A stretch of 35,159 bases of DNA from the IMG/VR virus record IMGVR_UViG_3300026518_000537, positions 1 through 35,159 of that record; one strand, 5' to 3'. Shown here one piece after another: positions 28,321 through 35,159 of the stretch; within the stretch, counting starts at the first letter, position 1; the number at the start of each line of letters is the position of its first letter. Source of the stretch: a virus. Under the pieces are notes generated by a model that saw only the letters and a program-made list of their open reading frames with translations, did not search any database and had not been told where the DNA came from. The translations under genes were made by a program, and so were the position numbers.

Positions 28321-29454
28321 TTAAGCAGCTTTTATCAAGTTACTTGAAAATTGATTTGAATTAGAAAGTCTTACAGCTTTATCAACGTCTAATGTAAATG
28401 CACCTTGATTCACTATTACTAAGTCAGTAAAGCTACCTTCTAGAGATTTTGAATATGTAACACCTTGTATTAAGAAAGTCCCATTCAGCTGGCATTTATC
28501 ATCGATTACTTGAACTAGGGTGTTTTGTTTCCAAATCAACCCTGCATCGTTATAATATCCTTGAAATCTGCAATTATATCTTTCACCTTTAGCTCTTCTT
28601 ACATTAACGCTCCATTTAGCTAATTCAGATAAATATTCACTATTTGTGGATTCAGAGTTATTAATTGAAATAGTTCTTGTGGCTCTAATGACTACGTCTT
28701 TAGATGAACCAGTTGGAAATACGGATCCAATATTATTTTCTAGGCTTTGAGAGCTATACTCAACAACATTAAACCTATCACCAGTATTAATATCTATGTT
28801 TGCAGTTAAAATATTGTTATTACGGTTACTAAAAGTGCTAATAAGCGCTCCTCCTGAATTTTGTGAGCCTTCTCTTGTAATAACTATGTTACCATCAGGG
28901 TCAGTAGTTAGTAATACTTGTAACTTTCTTGCATAAGTATCTAGAAACTGGAATATGCTTTGTCCAAACTCAGCGGTAACCACATTTTCTGTAAAACCAT
29001 TACTATTTGGCGACGCTGCAACTGAATCTAGAGTCTGTATATCAGGTACATTGTTAATTACCTTTATATCATTAAATCCATGCTCTTTAAGTACTATCTC
29101 AATAAGTCTAGGGAAAGACTTTTCTTTGTAAGCCGTTTCTTTAGCAGAACTATCAACCAAATCCCCAGTCTTATCTCTCCCACCAACACTAATAACATGA
29201 GAAGCTGCATCATAGCTTATATTTAGAGTCTCAACCGTTCCTGTAATTATCAACTCATCATCAATAAATATCCTAGCTACATCCTGAGCCTTAATGGGGT
29301 TTTCAATAACTCTTTCCCCGTTAACAACAATTTCATTAACTGAAGACGTAAAAGAAAACTGCCCAGTAAATGCTTCCATTGACTTAGAAACACTAATTGA
29401 TTCAAAGCCTCTATATCTAATTCCGTTTATTTCTAAGAAAATCTCGTTTTCCAT
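28321..29454 (-). CDS. Mu gp44/P-like baseplate hub protein
   Basis: A 377-residue protein: ENEIFLEINGIRYRGFESISVSKSMEAFTGQFSFTSS at the start, then PIKAQDVARIFIDDELIITGTVETLNISYDAASHVISVGGRDKTGDLVDSSA and KLQVLLTTDPDGNIVITREG. These are typical of the gpD/P-like hub (late control protein D type). It forms the centre of the baseplate under the tube. It overlaps the N-like gene by 1 base. Start and length are as expected. Confidence 0.87.
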   Translation of the reverse strand: MENEIFLEINGIRYRGFESISVSKSMEAFTGQFSFTSSVNEIVVNGERVIENPIKAQDVARIFIDDELIITGTVETLNISYDAASHVISVGGRDKTGDLVDSSAKETAYKEKSFPRLIEIVLKEHGFNDIKVINNVPDIQTLDSVAASPNSNGFTENVVTAEFGQSIFQFLDTYARKLQVLLTTDPDGNIVITREGSQNSGGALISTFSNRNNNILTANIDINTGDRFNVVEYSSQSLENNIGSVFPTGSSKDVVIRATRTISINNSESTNSEYLSELAKWSVNVRRAKGERYNCRFQGYYNDAGLIWKQNTLVQVIDDKCQLNGTFLIQGVTYSKSLEGSFTDLVIVNQGAFTLDVDKAVRLSNSNQFSSNLIKAA

Positions 29455-30647
29455 TATGCAGCACTTAATATTCTTAAATCCCCATCAATTCTTGAGGTAT
29501 CTAGGAAGTTATTGAGTTTTCTAATATCTTCTTTTTGATCTAATGATCCGTAATATTTATATGTAAGAACATTAAGGCTAATAGGTTTAGTATTTATTGT
29601 AGTAACTCTAGGAGTGCTAAGAGCTAAATTGCTTAAGATAGTACTAGTTTCTAATCTCATATTTAAGAGAGATCTATACACATCTCTATCTAGATTATCT
29701 GGAAGTAGTGCAAATCCATTCTCTAAATCTGTATTTACAGCTGTTATCTCATCAAAATTAGAATAGTCTATATTAGCAGCTGCATTATAAGCTAAAGCCA
29801 TTGCAGAAGCATTAATAAAGTTATTTATTTGATCCTGGTTGTTTTTAATTTCTTGCTGTTGGTTTGAAGTTCCAGTTGCATTTCTATCTCTTTCATCAAA
29901 ACCAAATAATCCTTTTGAAATATCAAAGACGTCTTGGCTATTATTATAGGCAACTTCTAAGTTATCAAAAGCGGTTCTTAGCTTACTGGAAAGATCCGAA
30001 GGAGTTTGAACTAATGCTGTAGCATCATCAACTAACTCATTTAAAGTTGTTACATAATCACTTATCCCATCTACTGCACCTTCTATTTGTGCTGAAACTC
30101 TTTGAATGGCTCTTGATGCTTGTTGAGTTGTTCTAACAGCAGAGTCAAATTGTGCTTTTTTAGACCTAACGCTTGCCCACGCATTATCAAAAGCAGCTTC
30201 ATTACTACCTAGTAAACTACTCTTTAAATTTTCAAGGAATCCTTTGTTTCCTGAAGTTGTTGCAGGGAACCTTGTGTTTTCTGAAACTTCAAAAGTTAAG
30301 TTGAATGTAGAAATACCTAAACTACCAATAGCATTATCGCTAATAGAATAGCCTTTTAGAGTAACATTATGGCTTCCATATTCAGGATGTATTAATGTTC
30401 CTGATCCTTCTTCTTCTAAAACTTTAATTAGTCTGTCTCTATCACCATAAGTCTTATTGTTGTCTACAATCGCCTTAATATTAAAAACTTTCTCTAACTT
30501 ACCCAAATCTTCGACATTTCTTATATCGCTATCTGGGTATTCATGAGTTACTGTTTTTCTACCTCCCTCAATAGAGCTTTCCTGGTAGTAAAATTCCACA
30601 CCTTTAAATGATGCTTCTCTTAATTTGTTTGGATTAAATATAGTCAT
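29454..30647 (-). CDS. DNA-circulation N-like tail/baseplate protein (Mu gp43-like)
   Basis: A 397-residue protein. Its N-terminal 120 residues (LREASFKGVEFYYQESSIEGGRKTVTHEYPDSD, VEDLGKLEKVFNIKAIV, LIKVLEEEGSGTLIHPEYGSHNV, GISTFNLTFEVSE) match the 'DNA circulation protein N-terminal' family. The rest is long helices (coiled coil) and a C-terminal tail. Despite the name the family is a hub-associated tail component in Mu-like phages. It follows tape measure directly (1 base) and leads into the hub gene. Confidence 0.88.
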   Translation of the reverse strand: MTIFNPNKLREASFKGVEFYYQESSIEGGRKTVTHEYPDSDIRNVEDLGKLEKVFNIKAIVDNNKTYGDRDRLIKVLEEEGSGTLIHPEYGSHNVTLKGYSISDNAIGSLGISTFNLTFEVSENTRFPATTSGNKGFLENLKSSLLGSNEAAFDNAWASVRSKKAQFDSAVRTTQQASRAIQRVSAQIEGAVDGISDYVTTLNELVDDATALVQTPSDLSSKLRTAFDNLEVAYNNSQDVFDISKGLFGFDERDRNATGTSNQQQEIKNNQDQINNFINASAMALAYNAAANIDYSNFDEITAVNTDLENGFALLPDNLDRDVYRSLLNMRLETSTILSNLALSTPRVTTINTKPISLNVLTYKYYGSLDQKEDIRKLNNFLDTSRIDGDLRILSAA

Positions 30648-32054
30648 CTAGCTACCTGCAAATACTTGATTAATACCAACTTTAAGAGGACTGTCTGCAA
30701 CAGGTGTGAACCTAGTGTTAGAACCTTTAGGCAAGCCATTTATATTTATTCCTAATTCTCCACCTAGAACAACATTTTGATTGCTATTGGCATTAACATT
30801 TTGATTAATCTGTTGAGTCACTACGCTATTATCAATAGCATCAAGCTCATCACCTCTACCAACCCCCAAAAAGCTTTTCACCTTAGCAAAGCCTGAAATA
30901 AACTTATCTAAGACTTTTTCCTTTATCTTCATCATCCAATCAAACACCATTTTCAAAGCTCCAACTAATTTAAATAGTGGATCTAGTGCAAGCTTGAAAG
31001 ATTCAACTAAAACATCCCATTTAGCAGTAATGAAGGCACCTAATGCACCAAGTGCAGTAAGACCTACTACTATTAAACCTATTGGAGATGCAAGTGCAGT
31101 TATTGCAGCAACTAATAATCCAAAACCAATTAAAAGAGGTGGTAATATTGCAGCTAAACTTCCTAATATTACTACTATCTTTTGGGTTGTAGGGCTTAGT
31201 TTATTAAACTTATCAATTATCTTAATTAAAAAGTTAACCAATTTTGTCGCTACAGGTAATAAAGCCTGTCCAACAGTTATTCTTAAATCATTAAAACTAC
31301 TTTGTAACTGTCTGAACTTATTTGCAAATCCATCACTAGTTCTTGCAAAGTCCCCCTGAGCATTTTTTGTTTTATTCATTATAAATTGATAACGAAGTAA
31401 CACTTTATCAGCCTGAGAGAAATCTTTTATATTCTTTGTAATTCCTTTACTTAGAGCAAATTGTTTTAAGTTTGTTTCAGTCATAACAACACCAAGCCTT
31501 TTTAATGACTCTGTTTCTCCTGTAAAAACTCCAGCCAATGCTGTGGTTGCTTGTTCAACTCCAACGTTCTTAAATGATGCTAAATCTCCTGCTAATCCTG
31601 CTAATTCAATTGAAAGTTCAGCTGCTCTATCTTGACTTAATCCCATAGAAGTAGACATATCACCAAATAAAGCTGCCATATCTAAAGCTCTACCTCTATC
31701 TATACCGAAATCATTTCCAGCATTTTTTGCAAACTCTCTAACACTTGCACCTGCAGATCCAAATGCTACTTCGACTTTGTTCAGGGATTCTTCAAAATCC
31801 GATGCTGCTTTTATTGATGCAACACCCATAGCTCCTAAGGGTAGGGTAACTTTAAGTAGTAAGGATTTTCCAAGAGCGGCTGTTTTCTGGCCTAATTGTG
31901 AAACCTTGTTTTTAACTTTGTCAAAACTAGCACCAATTTTTCTAGCACTGTTTTGTACAGACGCACCAACACGCTTCATATTAGCATCAATCTTCTTTAG
32001 AGAGGGGCTAATTTTATCTACTAGGTCATATACATATTTTACATTAAAAGCCAT
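30648..32054 (-). CDS. Tail tape-measure protein
   Basis: About 468 residues from the ATG at 32052-32054; a GTG one codon upstream is an alternative. ATG overlaps the stop of the frameshifted chaperone frame (TGATG). The N-terminal helical region (VDKISPSLKKIDANMKRVGASVQNSARKIGASFDKV), the phage tail-measure core (ASDFEESLNKVEVAFGSA, DMSTSMGLSQDRAAELS, GVFTGETESLKRLGVVMTETN) and two or three hydrophobic stretches near 290-345 match short tape-measure proteins. At about 1.5 angstrom per residue it predicts a tail near 70 nm, short for a myovirus. Confidence 0.9.
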   Translation of the reverse strand: MAFNVKYVYDLVDKISPSLKKIDANMKRVGASVQNSARKIGASFDKVKNKVSQLGQKTAALGKSLLLKVTLPLGAMGVASIKAASDFEESLNKVEVAFGSAGASVREFAKNAGNDFGIDRGRALDMAALFGDMSTSMGLSQDRAAELSIELAGLAGDLASFKNVGVEQATTALAGVFTGETESLKRLGVVMTETNLKQFALSKGITKNIKDFSQADKVLLRYQFIMNKTKNAQGDFARTSDGFANKFRQLQSSFNDLRITVGQALLPVATKLVNFLIKIIDKFNKLSPTTQKIVVILGSLAAILPPLLIGFGLLVAAITALASPIGLIVVGLTALGALGAFITAKWDVLVESFKLALDPLFKLVGALKMVFDWMMKIKEKVLDKFISGFAKVKSFLGVGRGDELDAIDNSVVTQQINQNVNANSNQNVVLGGELGININGLPKGSNTRFTPVADSPLKVGINQVFAGS

Positions 32055-32197
32055 CACCTACCTTCGTTTCTTTGCATAGCCTTATTAATCTTTTCGGCTT
32101 GCTTATTCATTTCTATTAGTTTTGGAACAGTCTGATTCTCTAACCATTCAAAACTAGCAGCCCCCTTATAAAAATAGGCCAAGTTACATATTAGGCG
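32054..32197 (-). CDS. Tail chaperone frameshift extension (47 residues)
   Basis: Directly after the chaperone stop, the -1 frame is open from CGC at 32197-32195 to TGA at 32054-32056. It encodes RLICNLAYFYKGAASFEWLE..., the 'xYF..G.sfeWl....p.li.l...a..in' pattern of the T or gpG-T type extension. There is no start codon or ribosome site. A -1 slip at the TTC codon (32199-32197), where tRNA-Phe can re-pair with TTT, links both frames with few residues lost. Mechanism inferred from known tail-chaperone frameshifts. Confidence 0.7.
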   Translation of the reverse strand, partial: RLICNLAYFYKGAASFEWLENQTVPKLIEMNKQAEKINKAMQRNEGR

Positions 32198-32691
32198 AAA
32201 GACTCCAAGGTCTTCATCCATGAAGTAGCAAAAAAAAACTCTATATATTTTGCTACAAGCTCCTCAAAATCATCTTCAGATAATTTATTTACATCTACAG
32301 ATAATATAGGTTGCTCATGTTGCTCATCTTTAAAGCATATGTCGCTTAATAGTAATTTTGTGAACTTCTTGTAAAAACCATCTAGATCAAAGTCTCTATC
32401 AGAGTATAAAATAACCTTTGCGCTCTTTGCATCGATCTTATTGTCTTTAGTGTCAGAAGCGTCATCAATTCTAGCTTGGGCATCTTCTTGGTTTAATGAG
32501 CTAGTCATTCCAAAGATTGCACCTATAAACATTTTCTTTAAAACCAATGTTTTATCTCTATGCCTATATGTTGGGGCTTTCAAATATAAAGCTTTTAAAT
32601 CAGAGAAAGTGTTTTCACCATCTATGTTGGCTTGCACTTTAATAGGATTAGCAAGTTTAAACTTGAATTTATCCTCAACAATTTTACTCAT
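32191..32691 (-). CDS. Tail assembly chaperone (gp41-like)
   Basis: A 166-residue acidic protein, VEDKFKFKLANPIKVQANIDGE, LKALYLKAPTYRHRDKTLVLKKMFIGAIFG, SVDVNKLSEDDFEELVAKYIEFFFATSWMKTLESFA. The C-terminal 'l..dd~.~lv..~i~~F~~~~~~~' pattern is that of gp41/gpE-like tail chaperones acting with the tape measure. It stands between tube and tape measure as expected. The stop lies in the frameshift window described for the extension. Confidence 0.8.
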   Translation of the reverse strand: MSKIVEDKFKFKLANPIKVQANIDGENTFSDLKALYLKAPTYRHRDKTLVLKKMFIGAIFGMTSSLNQEDAQARIDDASDTKDNKIDAKSAKVILYSDRDFDLDGFYKKFTKLLLSDICFKDEQHEQPILSVDVNKLSEDDFEELVAKYIEFFFATSWMKTLESFA

Positions 32692-32695
32692 TTAT

Positions 32696-33040
32696 CTATA
32701 CTTCTGGATTAGCGAAAAATACGTACTCCACTATTTCTTGGTCTTCTCTTTCTGGAAGAACCTCCATTGTTGCCTTAGAAAAGTTTTTATCTCTAAAGCT
32801 AATTGTATTGTTATCCCCATTATCATAAAATCCATCAAACAACTCTTTAGATTCTACAGAGTTTCTTATTGGAATCATAATTTTAGCTCTCTCTGTTGAG
32901 ATATCAGTTGTGTAAACTATTTCTCCATTCACTTGTGGGTTAGCAGTTCTAGTTCTAGAGCCTGACTCTATTTTAACTCTACCTTCGTAAGCAACTACTT
33001 TCCCATTAATTAGTAAATTACCGTAATCTAATATTGTCAT
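32696..33040 (-). CDS. Tail tube protein (Mu gp40-like)
   Basis: A 114-residue protein, ILDYGNLLINGKVVAYEGRVKIESGSRTRTANPQVNGEIVYTTDISTERAKIMIPIRNS, of the Mu gp40 / short tail-tube family. The hallmark is 'G.~~~g.~~~~~g~~r~~~~~~~g~~~~~~~~~a~i~~~~~~~~~~', here with R-T-R-T preceding NPQ. It forms the hexameric tube inside the sheath. It starts 2 bases after the sheath stop. Confidence 0.85.
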   Translation of the reverse strand: MTILDYGNLLINGKVVAYEGRVKIESGSRTRTANPQVNGEIVYTTDISTERAKIMIPIRNSVESKELFDGFYDNGDNNTISFRDKNFSKATMEVLPEREDQEIVEYVFFANPEV

Positions 33041-33042
33041 GA

Positions 33043-34593
33043 TTATTCAAAAGTTGGTGTAATATTAATAATAACGTTTCTCACTTGAGTAACGATGTTT
33101 GCAATGCTTTCAGCTGTAATAGTTCCAGTAGCTAAATTTATAGCTACGCTTTCTAAAGCATCTCTAAAAGCTTGTCTTTCTTCAGCACCTGCTCTTAAAA
33201 GAACATATGAATTATCCCCATTATCTCCTGAAAGAACTGAATAATAACCCATCATTATTGCAATGAATCCCTCTCTATTAACCATAGGTCTTCCAGCGAT
33301 TAACTTTCCAGTAGTTAATATATGTTGTGAAAGGTCTGCTTTTAGGTTATTGAAAATGTACTCCCTAGCAAGTGAGAGGGTATCAACATAATTTAAATAC
33401 TTAAAAGTAATATCAGGGTTACCTAAAGTATTGGTTTTATATGTAGTTACTGCTTCATTTGAAATAACTACAGTGTTTGAAGGGTTGTTGCGTAGTAACC
33501 AACCCCCTGAATTTTCAAGCTCTAAAGCTTCAGCATTTGTAAAGTCATCTCCTGTTTCAATAGTTGGAAGGTTTGCAAATGGAGTGTTATGGTAAGGAAT
33601 ACCTCCAAAGAAAAATCCTCCTGTTCCTTCTCCATTAGTAACTATTGAACTAGTGTTAGAACCAACAGTTAATCTTAAACCTCTATATGCTGCTGCTTGA
33701 GCTGCAATTACTATTGGGCTTTCAAATATAGCACCGCCTTTGTGATCAGCGTCAGAAACTATTTTGTTAGGAATATAAGCTAAAGTTCTTTGATTCAGCG
33801 CATCTAAGGCAGTGTTGTGATTAGCGTATGTATCAGTTACAGAAACTATACCAACGCCGTCTAAAATGTTATCATCTACATTAAATCTAGACTCTGTAAA
33901 ATCAGTTAATGTAGAAATCCCCCATTCAGCAGGGTAAACAATACTGTTAAATCTTGAATCATCTACTACATCAAATAAAGTAGTAAGCACTGGGTCAGTA
34001 GCACCTCCTGTAAGGGCAGTTGAAGTCACAGAGAGTCCTGCTACTGATCCAGCCTTTCCAACGCCAATTGTATTTCCTTGCGTCCCTGCATTTACAGCAG
34101 TTAAAGTTACAGTTCCTGTTGCATTAGCAGCAGTTACAGGGCTATCTAAGTTTGCAGTTATAGCCGCCACCAAAGCGTCTCCCACATTAGTAGCAGTATC
34201 ACCGCTAGATATATCAAGTTTGTATGCTCCATTTTCTTTACTATCTACATATACAGTTATTGAACCTGCTTCAGTAGCAGTTCCTGAAAATACAACAGTC
34301 CCAGTTGCACTAACTCCTGAACCATTATCTGTCAAACCAATTGCCGACACTTGAGGCCTTACTCTTGAGATAGATAGTTCTTTCATTAAGTCTCTTCCAG
34401 CTTTTGCCATTTGAGAATTTCTACCAAAAGCGTTGTTAATTTCTTCTTCACTTATCAAACCTTCAACAAGAGCACCACTTGTTGCATTTCCAGATGTCAT
34501 TTGCGCAATCAATAAGATTTTATGTTGATCTGGAGTTTGTGGAGTTTGTGCTGATAAGATATTTGCTGTAGTTCTAGGTAATGCGTTTGCCAT
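33043..34593 (-). CDS. Contractile tail sheath protein
   Basis: A 516-residue protein, Mu gp39/L-like: LPRTTANILSAQTPQTPDQHKILLIAQMTSG at the start, EEEINNAFGRNSQMAKAGRDLMKE, GTVVFSGTATEAGSITVYVD with an inserted beta domain (residues about 105-185), then FNSIVYPAEWGISTLTDFTESRF and SREYIFNNLKADLSQHILTTG. Length and order are typical. It makes the phage a myovirus. ATG at 34591-34593 overlaps the DUF2635 gene by one base. Confidence 0.93.
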   Translation of the reverse strand: MANALPRTTANILSAQTPQTPDQHKILLIAQMTSGNATSGALVEGLISEEEINNAFGRNSQMAKAGRDLMKELSISRVRPQVSAIGLTDNGSGVSATGTVVFSGTATEAGSITVYVDSKENGAYKLDISSGDTATNVGDALVAAITANLDSPVTAANATGTVTLTAVNAGTQGNTIGVGKAGSVAGLSVTSTALTGGATDPVLTTLFDVVDDSRFNSIVYPAEWGISTLTDFTESRFNVDDNILDGVGIVSVTDTYANHNTALDALNQRTLAYIPNKIVSDADHKGGAIFESPIVIAAQAAAYRGLRLTVGSNTSSIVTNGEGTGGFFFGGIPYHNTPFANLPTIETGDDFTNAEALELENSGGWLLRNNPSNTVVISNEAVTTYKTNTLGNPDITFKYLNYVDTLSLAREYIFNNLKADLSQHILTTGKLIAGRPMVNREGFIAIMMGYYSVLSGDNGDNSYVLLRAGAEERQAFRDALESVAINLATGTITAESIANIVTQVRNVIINITPTFE

Positions 34594-34802
34594 TATTTAT
34601 CTTTCTTAGATTTTAATTTTTCCTTATGAAACTCAACGCAATTATCAATTACCGAATCTGCAACTCTTGCTCTCCAAAAAAGATCAACAGGAACGTTATT
34701 AGAGTCACATTCTATTTCGATAATAGAACCCTCTAACTTTTTTCCTTTGGGAGTTGACAAATCCCTGTTAATTTTAAGTTTCTTCGTTTTCATAAGTCTC
34801 AT
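34593..34802 (-). CDS. DUF2635-like small protein (Mu gp38-like)
   Basis: A 69-residue protein with LSTPKGKKLEGSIIEIECDSNNVPVDLFWRARVADSVI, matching the DUF2635 pattern ('dP.t...L...G..v..s.yW.RRl.dgdv'). In Mu-like phages this gene lies between the neck gene gp37 and the sheath, as here. MKTKKLK at 34790 is an alternative, shorter start. Function unknown in the family. Confidence 0.75.
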   Translation of the reverse strand: MRLMKTKKLKINRDLSTPKGKKLEGSIIEIECDSNNVPVDLFWRARVADSVIDNCVEFHKEKLKSKKDK

Positions 34803-34839
34803 TTAGATATTTTCTATATAAATACCTTTTTAAGAATTA

Positions 34840-34862
34840 TTCATTGACAAAAAATATCATTA
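34840..34862. repeat. 23-bp repeat (copy 2)
   Basis: Exact copy of 26691-26713. It ends on the TAA of the right-edge gene (34860-34862) and fills most of the 57-base gap before the DUF2635 gene. See the finding on this repeat. Confidence 0.6.
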
Positions 34863-35159
34863 ACGAAGATTTGGTTTGTAAGTAAGATCAATACCAGAAG
34901 TTGATCCATCTACTAATCTTAATGCTACTCCAGGGTCGCAATCTACTGCATCATCAGATTGTATATATCCTTTAGCAAGGAAATCATATCTATGCACATA
35001 ATATGCAGTGTTGTAGTCCTCAGCTTCATTCCCGACATATATTGTAGGTTGGTATAATTGGTCCACTAAAACGCTTGGAAATTGGTAATTAGCTATGCTT
35101 TTTAGAATTGGCATCTCCAATGTTCTAGCTTTATCAGATGAAAAAGCACCTAAAGTCTG
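34860..35159 (-). CDS. C-terminal part of a head/neck-region protein, cut by window end
   Basis: The frame is open from the right edge (first in-frame codons read QTLGAFSSDKARTLEMPILKS) to TAA at 34860-34862, giving 99 residues. An internal TTG or ATG start is not needed, as the frame continues beyond the edge. FPSVLVDQLYQPTIYVGNEAEDYNTAYYVHRYDFLAKGYI resembles the strand pattern of tail terminator/neck proteins such as the gp37 group, which precede DUF2635 in Mu-like phages. The resemblance is weak. It could otherwise be the end of the lectin-like protein if the window is circular. Confidence 0.5.
   Translation of the reverse strand, partial: QTLGAFSSDKARTLEMPILKSIANYQFPSVLVDQLYQPTIYVGNEAEDYNTAYYVHRYDFLAKGYIQSDDAVDCDPGVALRLVDGSTSGIDLTYKPNLR

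Noticed and set aside
30994-31359. Plus-strand frame of 121 residues opposite tape measure
   Set aside because: Low-complexity Ala/Pro/Lys sequence typical of the antisense of Ala/Gly/Leu-rich tape-measure codons.
26691-34862. 23-bp repeats as attachment sites of a nested element
   Set aside because: The 8 kb between them is standard tail genes, so no element is bounded by them.
1-35159. CRISPR arrays or insertion sequences
   Set aside because: No spaced repeat array and no transposase or terminal inverted repeats were seen; the tandem repeats at 15644-15703 have no spacers.

Overview
The window is a temperate, contractile-tailed bacteriophage (myovirus-like, with a Mu-type tail and baseplate) in its unintegrated form. 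Base composition is strongly AT-rich. Several of the seven helix-turn-helix regulators have the 'QQxQxYExGxNRISASKL' style common in alphaproteobacteria, so a low-GC alphaproteobacterial host, possibly a Rickettsiales- or Holosporales-like one, is my inference and is not proven. The integrase gene is followed by a 3' half of tRNA-Thr(GGT), a typical attP core. Phage genes continue on both sides of it, which is the arrangement of a circular or permuted phage molecule and not of an integrated prophage. Open reading frames run off both window ends. They are in the same frame if the ends are joined, but no major capsid, prohead protease or neck genes can be recognised, so a gap between the ends is as likely as closure.

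Layout. From about 12.6 kb, transcription diverges. Leftward (minus strand) come replication genes (DUF1376-type protein with iteron repeats at 12.17-12.49 kb, and a helper protein), small regulators, a zinc-ribbon protein, an SPFH/prohibitin-like membrane protein, a RusA-like resolvase and a Bax-inhibitor-1/YccA-like membrane protein. These are followed by tRNA-Glu, small and large terminase, a ParA plus ribbon-helix-helix partition cassette with palindromic sites, portal, Mu-F-like head protein, a small virion protein and a lectin-like protein at the left edge. The same strand resumes at the right edge with a neck or capsid-region protein, DUF2635 protein, tail sheath, tail tube, a frameshifted tail chaperone, tape measure, baseplate hub proteins, gp46/gp47/gp48 homologues, tail fibre, fibre-assembly protein, and lysis genes ending at 21.25 kb.

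Rightward (plus strand) come three tandem paralogous HTH regulators and a two-TM SLATT-like protein. A minus-strand repressor candidate (14.92-15.23 kb) faces a control region with three 20-bp tandem repeats overlapping a near-consensus promoter (TTGACA, 17 bp, TATGAT). That promoter drives small early genes, exonuclease, RecT, a MerR-like HTH protein, SSB and integrase.

How it may work together: the repressor and repeat array form the lysis-lysogeny switch. Exonuclease, RecT, SSB and RusA form a recombination set. Integrase/attP and the par cassette offer two ways to persist. The most interesting accessory content is the pairing of a YccA/BI-1-like protein with an HflC/prohibitin-like protein, both families that act on FtsH protease in known bacteria. 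Also of interest are the tail spike gene with two secreted-protein paralogues inverted inside the otherwise minus-strand tail operon, and the SLATT-like protein in the immunity block.
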